Below the pieces are notes generated by a model. That model made no database searches, was not told the origin of the DNA, and worked only from the letters and a program-made list of their open reading frames with translations. Below, one piece after another: positions 1 through 9,560 of a stretch of DNA of 10,213 bases. The stretch is from Spirogloea muscicola (Eukaryota; Streptophyta; Zygnematophyceae; Spirogloeales; Spirogloeaceae), in NCBI GenBank assembly GCA_009602725.1, contig WELB01000045.1, forward strand, positions 468,580 through 478,792. The letters run 5' to 3'. The position numbers were made by a program, and so were the translations under genes. Every line of letters starts with the position of its first letter. The stretch's first letter is position 1.

Positions 1-2275
1 CGGCCGCGGCGGCGCCGGCTGGGGAGGCGGCGGCGGCGGCGGTGGCGGCGCCGCTGCTGGAGGTGCGGGGCCTGACGGCGGCCATCGCCGATGGGGGCCG
101 CGAGATCCTGGCCGGCGTCGACCTCCTCATCCGCGAGGGCGAGGTGGGGCTGCTTGGCTTCTAGATGGTGTGGTTAGTGGCAATGCCAGCCTCCAGGCGG
201 CCAGCCGATGCGCTAAGCTGTGCTAAACGAGCGCCTGCACGCCGTCTCGGCGGCTTCTGGGTCCGGCAGCCCGCCTGGCCGACTGTGAGGGGCCTTGTTT
301 GAGGCCATTGTGATGTTGCGTTAGCAGCTCTGGACGTCGTCGTCGAGTGGAAGCATCTAACGAGCGCCGCTTGTGTGGGCAGGTTCACGCGATCATGGGG
401 AAGAACGGGTCCGGCAAGAGCACCCTGTCCAAGGTGCGCGCGCCGCTCGGCCTGCCGCTCTCTAGTGGAGCACCGTCGCACTCGCCGCTTGTGGGCATCG
501 GCCGGTCCCAGTAGAGCAGCGGCAATGTGCTGCCGGAGCTGCTCTTGCTGGCAGAACGGGCTTCAGGGCGATACTCACAGTGGTAGGACGGCCTGGCCAT
601 GGCCATGGCCACCTTGGCGCAGGTGCTGGTGGGCCACCCGGACTACGAGGTCACCGGCGGCACCGCGCTGTACAAGGGCCGCGACCTCTTCGAGCTGGAG
701 CCCGAGGAGCGGTCGCACGCCGGCCTCTTCCTCTCCTTCCAGTCGCCCGTCGAGGTTCCCGGCGTGTCCAACACCGACTTCCTGCGCCTCGCCGCCAACG
801 CCCGCCGCGCCGCCCTCGGCCAGCCCGAGCTTGACCCCCTGGAGGTGCGCAGCAGCCTGCCGCTGCCTTGTGGGCTCTCGATGCATCTGATCACCGTTCT
901 TACTCTGTGAGTTCTCAGAGTCTCTCAGTCCCCGTTCCATCTCAAAGCCTCGTCCAACGCCTCCTGCAAAACCCCTCGCAGTTCAGACCCCTATGCAGTA
1001 TCTACTTCTGCGTGGCGGTTTGCTACAAGCATGTCGATCATGGCAAGCAACAGCTCATGGAGTCACTTCGCTGAGCCGGCTCTCACTGCCTGCTTGCTGA
1101 TTGGCTCACTATATGGCTGCCGGCCAGTTCTATGCGTTCCTCACGCCCAAGCTGGACGAGCTGAAGATGGACATCAGCTTCCTGTCGCGGAACGTCAATG
1201 AGGGCTTCAGCGGGGGCGAGAAGAAGCGCAATGAAATACTTCAATTGGCCGTGAGTTGCCATTCTAGCCGCGCAGTGCTACCATTCCGCAAGTCACTGCC
1301 CAATCGTCCCACACTGCAAGGAGGGCCTTTGTCACATCGATGGACAAAGTGATTGTTGACTACTTGTTTGGGAACCTGGCTCACTTCTTAGCTGTACCCC
1401 TAGGTATAATTTTCTGAGCTAGATGGAGATTTATGAAGCATAGTACCTCAACTTAGGTCTCCAGCTTTCAGGAGGCTAGCAGCTCCCGGCTACAGTGGTC
1501 ATGCTTATCAGGAGGCAATTGCTTTTTCCTAGGTACTGAGTGAATGAAATTGTAAGTGATGAATTGCTGCAGAAGTTTCAAGATTTCAAGGTCTCTTGAG
1601 CATGTCCGTCTACGTAGCATTGATATAGGGGTGTCTGACGTGCTTGACATACCTAGCACCACGGATCGATAGATTGAGTCAACTGTGACTGCCCCTGATA
1701 ATGTGATCAGTGTGTACAAATTGCCGCTAATAAAGTCAGCATTGCGATGGTGCAGGTGCTTGATGCCGACCTGGCCATCCTCGACGAGATTGACTCTGGT
1801 CTCGACATTGACGCCCTCAGGGACGTTGCCGGGGCTGTGAATGGGCTCAAGAAGCCCGAGAAGGCTGTCTTGATGATCACACACTATCAACGGTTGCTTG
1901 ATTACATCACGCCCGATTTTGTGCACATCATGGTGAGCCTTGTTCAATTCTTGTCAAAGCATGTACACCTGCTCCTTTCCCTGGCTCCCAGTACCTGAAT
2001 GGTACGAGCAGTCTTTAAAATAATGTATTGCCCTTATTGGTAAAGTCTTGAAAATTTCATGACCTCGTGAGTATAATCCAGGTGTTCATGTGCCAAAAGA
2101 ATGCCATGTCAAGTAGGTAGCTACTGCTATTTGCGAGGCCTCAGAATAGGTGATTTGGCAAGTGATTGTAAGTGGCAGTGTATACTTGCAGGACGGGGGG
2201 AGGATAGTGAAGACTGGCGACAAATCATTAGCTAGGGAGTTAGAAGCTGGCGGGTATGCTGCCATCAGAAGTTGA
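1..2275 (+). CDS. SUFC: Plastid SufC, Fe-S cluster assembly ABC-type ATPase (5' partial, 6 visible exons)
   Basis: SufC is the soluble ABC ATPase of the SufBCD scaffold, which builds Fe-S clusters in the plastid stroma (ABCI6/NAP7 in Arabidopsis). Exons are 1-143 (first full codon at 3), 383-433, 623-844, 1128-1250, 1756-1932 and 2192-2275, with stop TGA 2273-2275. All five introns are GT-AG and phase 0. The joined frame gives 265 residues. Visible motifs, numbered from the first full codon, are: Walker [10 protein letters not shown] (about 53-60), SufC-typical [11 protein letters not shown] after exon 3 begins, signature FSGGEKKR (165-172), Walker B LAILDE (185-190), D-loop SGLD (193-196), H-loop His in MITHYQ (222) and C-terminal GYAAIRS. 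The first 17 residues are Ala-rich, encoded by a GGC run at 26-50, and look like the end of a transit peptide or linker. No Met is in frame, so the start is outside the window. The catalytic core is full length (bacterial SufC is about 250 residues). Exons 1-3 are far more GC-rich than exons 5-6. Confidence 0.96.
1251..1755 (+). other. Longest SUFC intron (intron 4, 505 bases)
   Basis: This intron runs from donor GTGAGT at 1251 to acceptor CAG ending at 1755. Base composition drops from GC-rich to near-balanced about 100 bases into it. A reading frame on the opposite strand crosses it and exon 5, but that frame has no recognisable protein motif and is explained as a shadow of the exon. A C-box-like GTGATGA (1556-1562) followed by CTGA (1634-1637) has no terminal stem. 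I see no other gene in it. Confidence 0.85.
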
Positions 2276-2456
2276 CCCTGTTTGAGGACTTGTTGTGTTA
2301 ATACTGGCCTTGCTCCACTTTTCTATGGTCTACATGGGTTCTTTAGCAGGCTGCATTAGGAGCTGGGCTTATAGGTATAGTGATTAATCCCCCCAATACG
2401 TGCCTGCTTGACCTCACCAAAAGTAATTGCTAGAATGTATGTCATCATGCTGCCAG

Positions 2457-2461
2457 TTACA
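2457..2461 (-). promoter_or_regulatory. Candidate MSH7 polyadenylation signal (TGTAA)
   Basis: TGTAA reads on the - strand 228 bases past the MSH7 stop. TGTAA is the characteristic near-upstream polyadenylation element of green algae such as Chlamydomonas. A pentamer is weak evidence alone; its position and strand are what favour it. Confidence 0.35.
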
Positions 2462-2505
2462 TAATCAATGAACCATAGCATGCAGAGGTATGAAAGGAAT
2501 GCCAA

Positions 2506-2546
2506 GGAAACCATGCAGCAAGGGATGACACGGAAACCATGCAGCA
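2506..2546. repeat. Short direct repeat, 15-base units 26 bases apart
   Basis: The 15-mer GGAAACCATGCAGCA occurs at 2506-2520 and again at 2532-2546, with 11 bases between. A related CCATAGCATGCAG lies just upstream (2472-2484). It sits in the convergent 3' region. No function is evident; it looks like a small local duplication. Confidence 0.7.
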
Positions 2547-2688
2547 TGGCATTGAGCTCAGCTTCTTGGAGGCATGGGGAAATTTGTGTTTCCGCAATGA
2601 ATATTTCTGGTTTAGCATACTTGAAGTGGACAGTGCTTCCAATTTCTCAGTAGCCTGAGAGAATTGTGAACTGTACAAAGGCGTCACG

Positions 2689-5600
2689 TCACGGACTCGT
2701 GAGGCCTTTCACCTGCAACTCCTTCCAGACAGACAGCACCTTGCTGTGCCATTCAGAGCCGCTGTGCTGAGCTGCTCCGTGGGCGACCGACAGCTGCGAG
2801 AACCAGTGGGCATACACCCCAACATTGCCGAACACACCAGTGCTTGTGATCCCTTCTCCTGCCTCTTGCCGGCGCGCACCACCATGTGTAGGACCCATTG
2901 TTGTGCACATCCTGGAGGCTGAGCGGGAGGCTGCGTGGACCACACTTTCTGGGATGCCGGCCAACAACGCGACGTGGAGGCCGTAGCTCTTTGGGCAAGG
3001 ACCCTCTCTCAATTTATACAAGAAGACGAGCTGATCCCTTGCGAGCCCCTCAACTGGCCGTGGAATTCCACCATCAATCTCCATTGTGGCTTTTGCAAGG
3101 GCCTGCTGCTCGTCCAAGACGACTTCTTGGTCGCCTGTTGGGCCCCTCAAGGCGGATGCCATGTGGAGAAGTCTCACTCGATTGGACTTGGCAAACTCGT
3201 CGTTGAGCGGGTGGTAGTGTGTGGCAAACAGGAGCCGGCAGTCCAGGCTCTCAGTGAGATGCTTCAACACCTTCACAGAAGAGGCTCAACCAAATGTCAG
3301 CTGTACGTGTTATGTTTTAAAGAATGCGACTGCATTCAGTTATGCATATCCCTAGTCTTGGTCTCACACTTGTTAGACAATGCTTGGTGATGTTGTGTAA
3401 GAAACACAAGCAAGATTGTAAGACATAAGAGCCCAAAAAGCCGCCAGCAAGATGTCCACATAAGCAATCGTCTGATTTGGTCATTCTAGCAGATACATCA
3501 CTATGCACCATAACGTCCTGAGGCTTCTTCTCTATGCAAAAGTGTACCGCATAGGCTATTGCATAGCCGTCAAAGGTGGAAGTTCCCCGTCCTAGCTCGT
3601 CAAGGATGACCAAGGACTGGGGGGTTGCATGTCGCAACACTGAGGCAGCCTCGTTGCACTCCACCATGAAGGTACCTGCAGAGACAATGTAGACCACCTC
3701 TATATGCCATTAAAATGAATTTTTGCAAAAAAACGATCACCAGTGATGCTCCATGTGGTCAAACAACTTGGGACGCCTCCAATTTGCATGGTGAGATTGC
3801 CAGACTTGTGTTCAAGAACCTGCCATCAAGGCATTACAAGACAATTTCTGGCATAAAGGCAGGCACTCCTCTTCCTCTTCACTCACTTTCTCCAGACATA
3901 ATTCGGTCGCTGGCCCCCAAGCGCGTGAAGATGGTATCCACGACCGACATCGTGCAACTGGCTGCTGGAACATAGCACCCCAACTGTGCAAAGACAAACG
4001 AAATTCATGCAATGCTTCAAAGTCATGCAATTGGATACTGACCTAGCTATAAGCAACCTAATGTACCTTCGGCAAAAGAGCCATCTAGTTTTCATGATGT
4101 GCACACACTGATTGCACATACATGAATTGCTCAGAGCAAGTCTGGCTGTGGGAATGCAGGCACCTGAGCCATGACCACTGCCACGCAAGTCGCTCTTAGC
4201 AAGGTCGACTTGCCGCCCATGTTTGGTCCAGTCAGCAGCATGGCCCTTGGGGCTGCGGTGCTGTCCAAGGTGGGCCCCAACATCACATCATTTGGAACCA
4301 CAGCTCCACCACCGCCGCCGACAGCATATGGATGCCACAGGCCTTGAAGGCTGAGCAGGCAGCCGGAGGCTGGCAACCGTCCCTCCGTAGTCTGACAGGC
4401 TACAAAGGTGGGCCTGCAGCATGCTCCAGCTGACGCTCGGGCTGCTTGACCAAAGGCTATCAAGACATCAATTTGAGTGGCTGCTTGTGCAATCTCAGTC
4501 CAGGCTCGCATGTGCCCGTTGAACAGGACTAAGAGCTCGCTGAGTGCACGGGCCTCCCACTCCCACTCCTCCTCTGCTTCCACACGTCCACCTTCCTGCA
4601 AATTGAGAGGATACCAAGACATAGCAATCTGAGGTGGACCCATTGAAGGCCTGTTTCTGCAGTTGTCGCTTGAGTTAGCATAGCAAGTTGCAAGAAGTCA
4701 GAAGAACCTCTTATATCTATGTACACAGGGGGGTTGAGCATCTGCACCTCAATACGTAGAGACCACTGAGTGGTAGTCTTGCTTGACGGCTTGAGCTCAA
4801 GAATACCCTCAATCTCATCAAGCACTCCGCATGCTGCTCTTTCCTTCAGCGGGATGCTTGTCAAGGTCTCCAAAAGTGCTGATCTTCGTTCTGCTCGTCC
4901 ACGTTCTACCTCCTTACGCACCGTCATAAGGACAAACAAGGTGTCTGATATTGCTCGAACTGTACTGCCGAACGTCCTCATCTGTGCAGGAAAGATCTTG
5001 AAATCATAATCAGAGACAAGCACAGCACGCTCCAGTCAGCACTTATGCTGCTAGTATATGTACAACATGTTGTCAAGACTCAGCCACCTGACCATATCTC
5101 GTTCCCACCCACCTGATTCAGAGTGTGAGGCTTTAGGTGGCTCACCCGCTGCTCGTGGAGTTTGGAAGCCACCCCCATAGATGCACCCTCAACAGTCAAC
5201 CCTGCTGCTATCCTTCGAATTCTACCTAGTGATCTCTTGAGATCGGGCAGTCGCCTCAGCTTGGACCGCGTCTCCGTGGCCCACTGGAAGTCCGCCAGGA
5301 GCACGTCCACTGCATCTAGTCTAGCCTCTATTGCAGTGATGGATCGCAAGGGGTGGCAGATCCATCGTCGAATCAAGCGTTTGCCAGCAGGTGTGACGCA
5401 GGTATCAAGATGGCCCAGCAATGTGCCTGCAGTAGCAGCCAATATGTATTGGATTCTATTGGCATACAGTGCAGGAACATGATGACATCTTCAGAAGCTT
5501 TCGCTTCTCAGGGAGGGCAATGTTGGCCGTTGAGGAGGCTTAGATTCTGTCAAGAAGCGCTAATCTTGCCCGCATACGGCAAATGTACTTGCAAGCCATG

Positions 5601-8600
5601 GACGTTACACGAGATGGCAATGCTGGCACAATAATACAGAGCAGTAGGCACCTGCTTTGCCATGATTTGCCGAATTTTCCAGGAGCTCCAGATTGACTAA
5701 GGTCTGGCCATCCAGGCGCAGATATCCAGCATATACTTCGTAACGACGGAGATCTCCATGTCGCAGGAGCTCAATGTCAAACTGTCACATGACAAAGTAG
5801 CGAAGCAGGTGAGCTGGATTTCTAAAACTTTCACCCTGACTTTTTGTCATGTCATGGTATAATATTACTCTCTGATGCAATCCAGCTGATAATAATGTGA
5901 AGCACAAATAGGCAAACAATCTGAAATTCTGCTGTAACTTGCAATGACGTTGAATTCTTAAGAGAACGATTGCTTTTCCTTGACATGCACAACACCTTCA
6001 TTCTTTGGAGATGCGAAATGATGGCACCAAGCGCGCTGGCTGCCACCTCACAGCTCATGTTTCCCTGGAGAACTTGCTCTCGGAGGTCATCTAAGTCAAA
6101 GCTGTTAGTGGAGCCATGGAAGTACAAGCTCTTGTGTATTCGTCGGAGCGTCTCTTGAGCGTCTATAAATTCAGAAGTTGGCAGAAGAGGCGTCAGCTGG
6201 AGAGGTAGAAGTCCTGCAAGAGCAAATAGTTACCTTGTAGTCACGATTGCAGCCCATGAGGCAGGCTATGCAAATTCAATGGCCCTGCCTCAGGTGAAGC
6301 TGCATCAACTCCTCTGAAAAACACCAAGTATATGCTTGACGACGCAATAAATAGAGATACATGGTCCTAACATTGTGTGAAGGTGGTGGTACCTGGGCCT
6401 GACGCCCTCGCCAGAGCTCGCTTTGTCTCGGGAGAGAGACCTGTGCAAACAGATATTCTGTACGAAGTCAACCAGGAGGCTACTATGTTGCAGAGAGAGA
6501 CCATGCAGCAAGAGTAGATGTCCTAGGGTATTGCAGTAGCACTTCCTCATAGGAGAGGGCATAGTGTTAAGATGGAGATAGATAGCACTTACATCCTTTC
6601 TCAAATAAGACCTCTTGGGGATTAATCTGCTGCAGAAGTGCTCCTAGTGCTCCTCGTGACTCATCATCCTTGATGGTCCCCATGAAGAAATGCCCAGCTG
6701 CAGCATCAACGAAGGCAAATCCGTACATGACTTCGCCCAGATCTGCAGAGTGACTTCCTCCTGTGGTTGGATTCGAAGTCTGCAAAGCCCATGCAAAGGT
6801 GATAAACAGCATATCAAGCGACATAATTGTCGGAGTACCTTCAGCGTACATGCAAAGCTGAGCCGAAGCTTCATCAACACCAAAGCCCACAGGTTCATGT
6901 TTCTAATATAACCATCAAAGCAAGGTATCTGCTTGTTGTCTGCACCGTAATACCTCCTTGATGGCCAGCAGATGATAAGCTTCAGGGCGCACAAAATCGT
7001 CAGTCACTGTAGCTGGTGTGTAGACCTTGACAAGAGCTCGCTTTACCACCTGCACATAGCACCTTACAGTTATACTTCAGAGACAGTATTGTAGTACCTT
7101 TTTCTCTCTTTGGTAAATAGCAGACCAATGTCAGTACCAATCTCAACTCATACGCCTTGGGGTCAGAGCACTTGATAGATCTACAAGCCCAACATACCCT
7201 TACCTGGTTCAGTAACTTGAGTTTCGAGCAGACGAGCAACATGGTAGCGGTGAGACAAGGCTGCATTGGAAGCTCTGTATCGTGAGTTGGGGCTTAGGGT
7301 ATACTAACCGCCGCATTGCCACGCCTCTCCTTGGCTTCAGCAGCAGTCTCGACTTGCTCCATTCGCCCCACCTTGTACCTATAATCACCTCACATGGCAC
7401 GAGTGGACATTCATGGCAAGTCACAGGAAAGAGGACGCATTTCTGCATGCCCCGCGCCTTCAATGCATTGTAACTCCACGACCTTTGTACTTCAAGTACC
7501 TGCAATACTATGAAGACCAGATTTTGGAAGTAGGTAAGAGCGATTGACCAGAGCACGTACCCTAACCCAACCAACTTCCTTACAGCTTCGTCAATGCCAC
7601 TCTCAGGAACGCCGACCTGCAACCTTGCTGGTTCTCAGTCTGGCAGTGATCTCAAGCTGCAGCTGGCTTGATTGACTTGGTGTTACAGAAGATGCAGGTT
7701 TCATCATATAGATTGACCAACCACTTGGAGTGCAGTCAGTCGCAGCCAAGATCTTCTTCACAATGGCGTGCAAGTATTAGAAATACCTGGCGGCATCTAC
7801 CAACTCCAGTAACAGTAAGCTTCCAGCCCATCTCCTTATGTCCAATTTCTGCATCGATTTCATATAGCTCATAAAATTTCCCCTGTACAGTAGAACAAAT
7901 TATATCAATGCTCTGAACTATTGCTCCAAGCACAGCAGTGTGTCGTGCAGCTGGGGAAAAGCTGAGATGAGTGGCAGATTGTCTGAAAGTGTCAAGCGGA
8001 CAACCTGCTCCTTACATTAGAGGGCTGCACTTGTAAGCAGTTTCTGCTCGCAGAGTGGAGGGGTGTACCACTTTGAAAAAGAGCACGACATCCATGTACT
8101 GGCACTTGGTATCCCAGTACTGTCGCTGTGAGGCACTCATGCTTGCCAGGAGGCTGCTTGGTACTCGTACAGTCCTCCAGTCATAGTCTTCATCGCTAGC
8201 CCGGCGACCCTTCCCGTCTCTGATCTTGTCTGGCTGGAGCCATTCAAACCTTTGCTTTGCTTCAGTCCAGGCGCTCTTCTTGTTATTGTCATCTTCTCCC
8301 AAAGCTGATAGAAGGCGTTGCCTTTTCTCGTCTGCAGCCCCTGCATGCCTGTCATCTGATGAGTTTCCCGCACGGAAACTGAGGCCTTCTTCGACATTCT
8401 TTTGCTCCTCCTCAGCATTTCCCTCGTTGAGGACAAGCTTGTCCTCGTCAAGAACACGCTTCACCCCTGGCACCAGGCTTGTCCTTCTCTTCCTCACCGG
8501 AGAAAAGTGTATGCCAGTCGTCAGACAGGGGCTCTCAAGCTGCAGCAGCTGCGACTGACTGGCGCCGACATCCTGGCTGGCTCCTGTACCCTCGCCGCTG

Positions 8601-8662
8601 TTGACTTCATCCTTCACTCTTCTGGCTGCAAAGAAATTCCTAAGGGAGCTCTGCGTGCCCAT
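2689..8662 (-). CDS. MSH7: DNA mismatch repair protein MSH7 (MutS homologue, complete, 15 exons)
   Basis: MSH7 pairs with MSH2 (MutS-gamma) in the nucleus to recognise DNA mismatches. Exons in coding order are 8069-8662, 7787-7882, 7561-7616, 7309-7378, 6954-7049, 6593-6779, 6393-6440, 5996-6213, 5652-5781, 5146-5426, 4748-4981, 4164-4595, 3887-3983, 3548-3675 and 2689-3270. They total 3249 bases (1082 residues plus TGA); all introns are GT-AG and 152-277 bases. The start is the first ATG after an in-frame TAG. In order: PIP box QSSLRNFF (4-11); basic stretch [13 protein letters not shown] (57-69), a likely nuclear signal; mismatch-binding FYE (201-203) in the MutS I domain; connector with YGFAFVD (323-329); core with [13 protein letters not shown] (513-525); Walker [10 protein letters not shown] (793-801); ST of STFMVE (847-852); Walker B LVILDE (868-873); and His in FATHYH (907). 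There is no Tudor or PWWP domain and almost no clamp domain, which fits MSH7 (about 1100 residues in Arabidopsis) rather than MSH6. Least certain are the donors at 5145 and 4747, each with an in-frame alternative. Confidence 0.95.
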
Positions 8663-8710
8663 GCTCACGCCTTCAGGCAACTACCATACCGCCGCAGCGA
8701 TGAACACGGG

Positions 8711-8725
8711 GCGCCAATTTCCCAC
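8711..8725 (-). promoter_or_regulatory. E2F-like sites 50-60 bases upstream of the MSH7 start codon
   Basis: On the - strand ATTGGCGC (8718-8711) differs by one base from the E2F consensus TTTSSCGC. The + strand TTTCCCAC (8718-8725) overlaps it and also has one mismatch. CCAAT is embedded on the + strand at 8714-8718. Replication and repair genes are common E2F targets in plants, which makes the location sensible. One-mismatch sites are common in GC-rich DNA, so this is only a candidate. Confidence 0.25.
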
Positions 8726-8867
8726 TCGCAAGTGGAGTTCAGTGCTGTCGCTTAGGGCTGGAAAGCCGCAGAGGCCGGCCGTAGTGACCGGCAGCGATCA
8801 TCGCCGCCTCCCATTTGCAGCAGCCGGTGCTTGCTGCAACTCGGCCACACCTGAAGCGTGAAGACTG

Positions 8868-8884
8868 CATCGCTGCCAGCGATG
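8868..8884. repeat. Short perfect inverted repeat CATCGCT/AGCGATG
   Basis: Seven-base arms flank the spacer GCC. The arms carry the CAGCGAT heptamer and its complement, which recur elsewhere upstream of MSH7. This could be a dimeric protein-binding site or a small hairpin. Confidence 0.5.
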
Positions 8885-9030
8885 ATAGTCAATCGCGACG
8901 CTGAGGGCCGCACCTAGGAGAGGTCGGCCCTACGACGGAACGCAGCAGTTTGGCAGGCTGCTCATGTCCTCCTGAAATTGGATATCCGCTGCAAAGCTGA
9001 CGAACAAGACCACTCCACTGGTAGCACCAG

Positions 9031-9560
9031 ACGTGATCAACGCGGGCGCGAGGTCCTGCGCCGGGCGCGACGAATGCCAGGTCGCGGCCTGCAGTACAGT
9101 GCGGCTGGCGGCGGTGGAACCGGGGAGACAGGCGGCGGTGGAAGTTCGAAGCAATGGGGAATGGCGGGGAGCTGAAGGCGGGAGGCGGCCACAGCGACGT
9201 GCCGTTGGACGAAAAGCGGCAGCGACGAGCGAGACGCCGTTGCGTCCCGTTGGCCCGGGCGTGGGTCCCACCGGCGCGGAGCGGGAGTGGCTGGAAGGGC
9301 TCGTCGCGTCGATAAGACCGGGCGGCCGAGGGTTCGAGCCGCCGCGGCGGCGCGGCTTCTGCGGCTGCCGGGAGGGTGGCATTCCAGAGCGTGACCCCGT
9401 GGTTCATCCACCGGCACGGCCGCCGCTCGCGCGGTACGGCATTGGGGGGCTGCGGCCTCCCACCTTGCCGCCACATGTAGCGGCGGCGGCCCTGCGGCTG
9501 GCGGCGCATACGGACCCAGCAAGAAAGAGAGGAAGTGTGAAGAAAGCGCGGCCAGATTGA
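9031..9560. other. GC-rich stretch without a recognised gene
   Basis: Composition here is strongly GC-rich, unlike the MSH7 gene beside it. Several frames are open on both strands, as expected when GC is this high, and none shows a motif I recognise. The + strand has a short frame with an ATG at 9154 and stop at 9313-9315 (53 residues) containing the basic segment DEKRQRRARRR. It could be the first exon of a gene diverging from MSH7, but no downstream exon is visible. A hairpin lies at 9321-9343. The block could equally be a CpG-rich promoter or untranslated region. Confidence 0.5.
9321..9343. repeat. GC-rich hairpin in the unassigned block
   Basis: Arms GGCGGC (9321-9326) and GCCGCC (9338-9343) are perfectly complementary. 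The stem can extend with CGA/TCG across one bulged A. It lies in the GC-rich block upstream of MSH7. Function is unknown; such stems arise easily in DNA this GC-rich. Confidence 0.4.

Larger units (their letters stand above)
2276..2688. other. Convergent intergenic region between SUFC and MSH7 stop codons
   Basis: These 413 bases hold the 3' untranslated regions of both genes, which run toward each other. Composition is balanced and no protein-coding signal is seen. The + strand has no TGTAA, the usual chlorophyte polyadenylation motif; the closest is TGTTAA near 2296. The - strand has TGTAA at 2461-2457. A short direct repeat lies at 2506-2546. Confidence 0.8.
8663..9030 (-). promoter_or_regulatory. 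MSH7 5' untranslated and promoter region
   Basis: This is the stretch immediately upstream of the MSH7 ATG, with no coding signal on either strand. It contains an E2F-like site at 8711-8725, CAGCGAT at 8695, 8792 and 8877, its inverse at 8869-8875, and a 7-base inverted repeat CATCGCT/AGCGATG at 8868-8884 with a 3-base spacer. No TATA box is seen. The transcription start cannot be placed from sequence. Confidence 0.55.

Noticed and set aside
375-890. Long + strand open frame overlapping SUFC exons 2-3
   Set aside because: It reads the GC-rich exons out of frame. The SUFC frame carries all conserved motifs and splices cleanly.
1556-1637. C/D-box snoRNA candidate in SUFC intron 4 (GTGATGA then CTGA)
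   Set aside because: The flanks of the two boxes do not pair, and no guide sequence is recognisable.
1468-1947. Antisense open frame of 159 residues across SUFC intron 4 and exon 5
   Set aside because: It has no recognisable motif and is a shadow of the conserved exon on the opposite strand.
7635-7707. C/D-box snoRNA candidate in MSH7 intron 2 (- strand ATGATGA, then CTGA 73 bases in all)
   Set aside because: There is only a five-pair flanking stem set 11 bases away on one side, no clear C'/D' boxes, and no antisense element I can match to rRNA. Such box pairs are expected by chance in 10 kb.
2689-8662. MSH6 rather than MSH7
   Set aside because: The clamp domain is missing, no Tudor or PWWP region is present, and connector and tail sequences fit MSH7 better. 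A tree would settle it.
8663-8680. MSH7 start upstream of the ATG, at a TTG in the same frame
   Set aside because: A non-ATG start is unnecessary. The ATG at 8662 is the first after an in-frame TAG and puts the PIP box at the position usual for the family.
9321-9343. Possible tRNA gene because GGTTCGAGCC resembles the T-loop (box B)
   Set aside because: The flanking bases do not form a five-pair T stem, there is no convincing acceptor or anticodon arm, and box A is poor. The bases pair instead as a simple GC hairpin.
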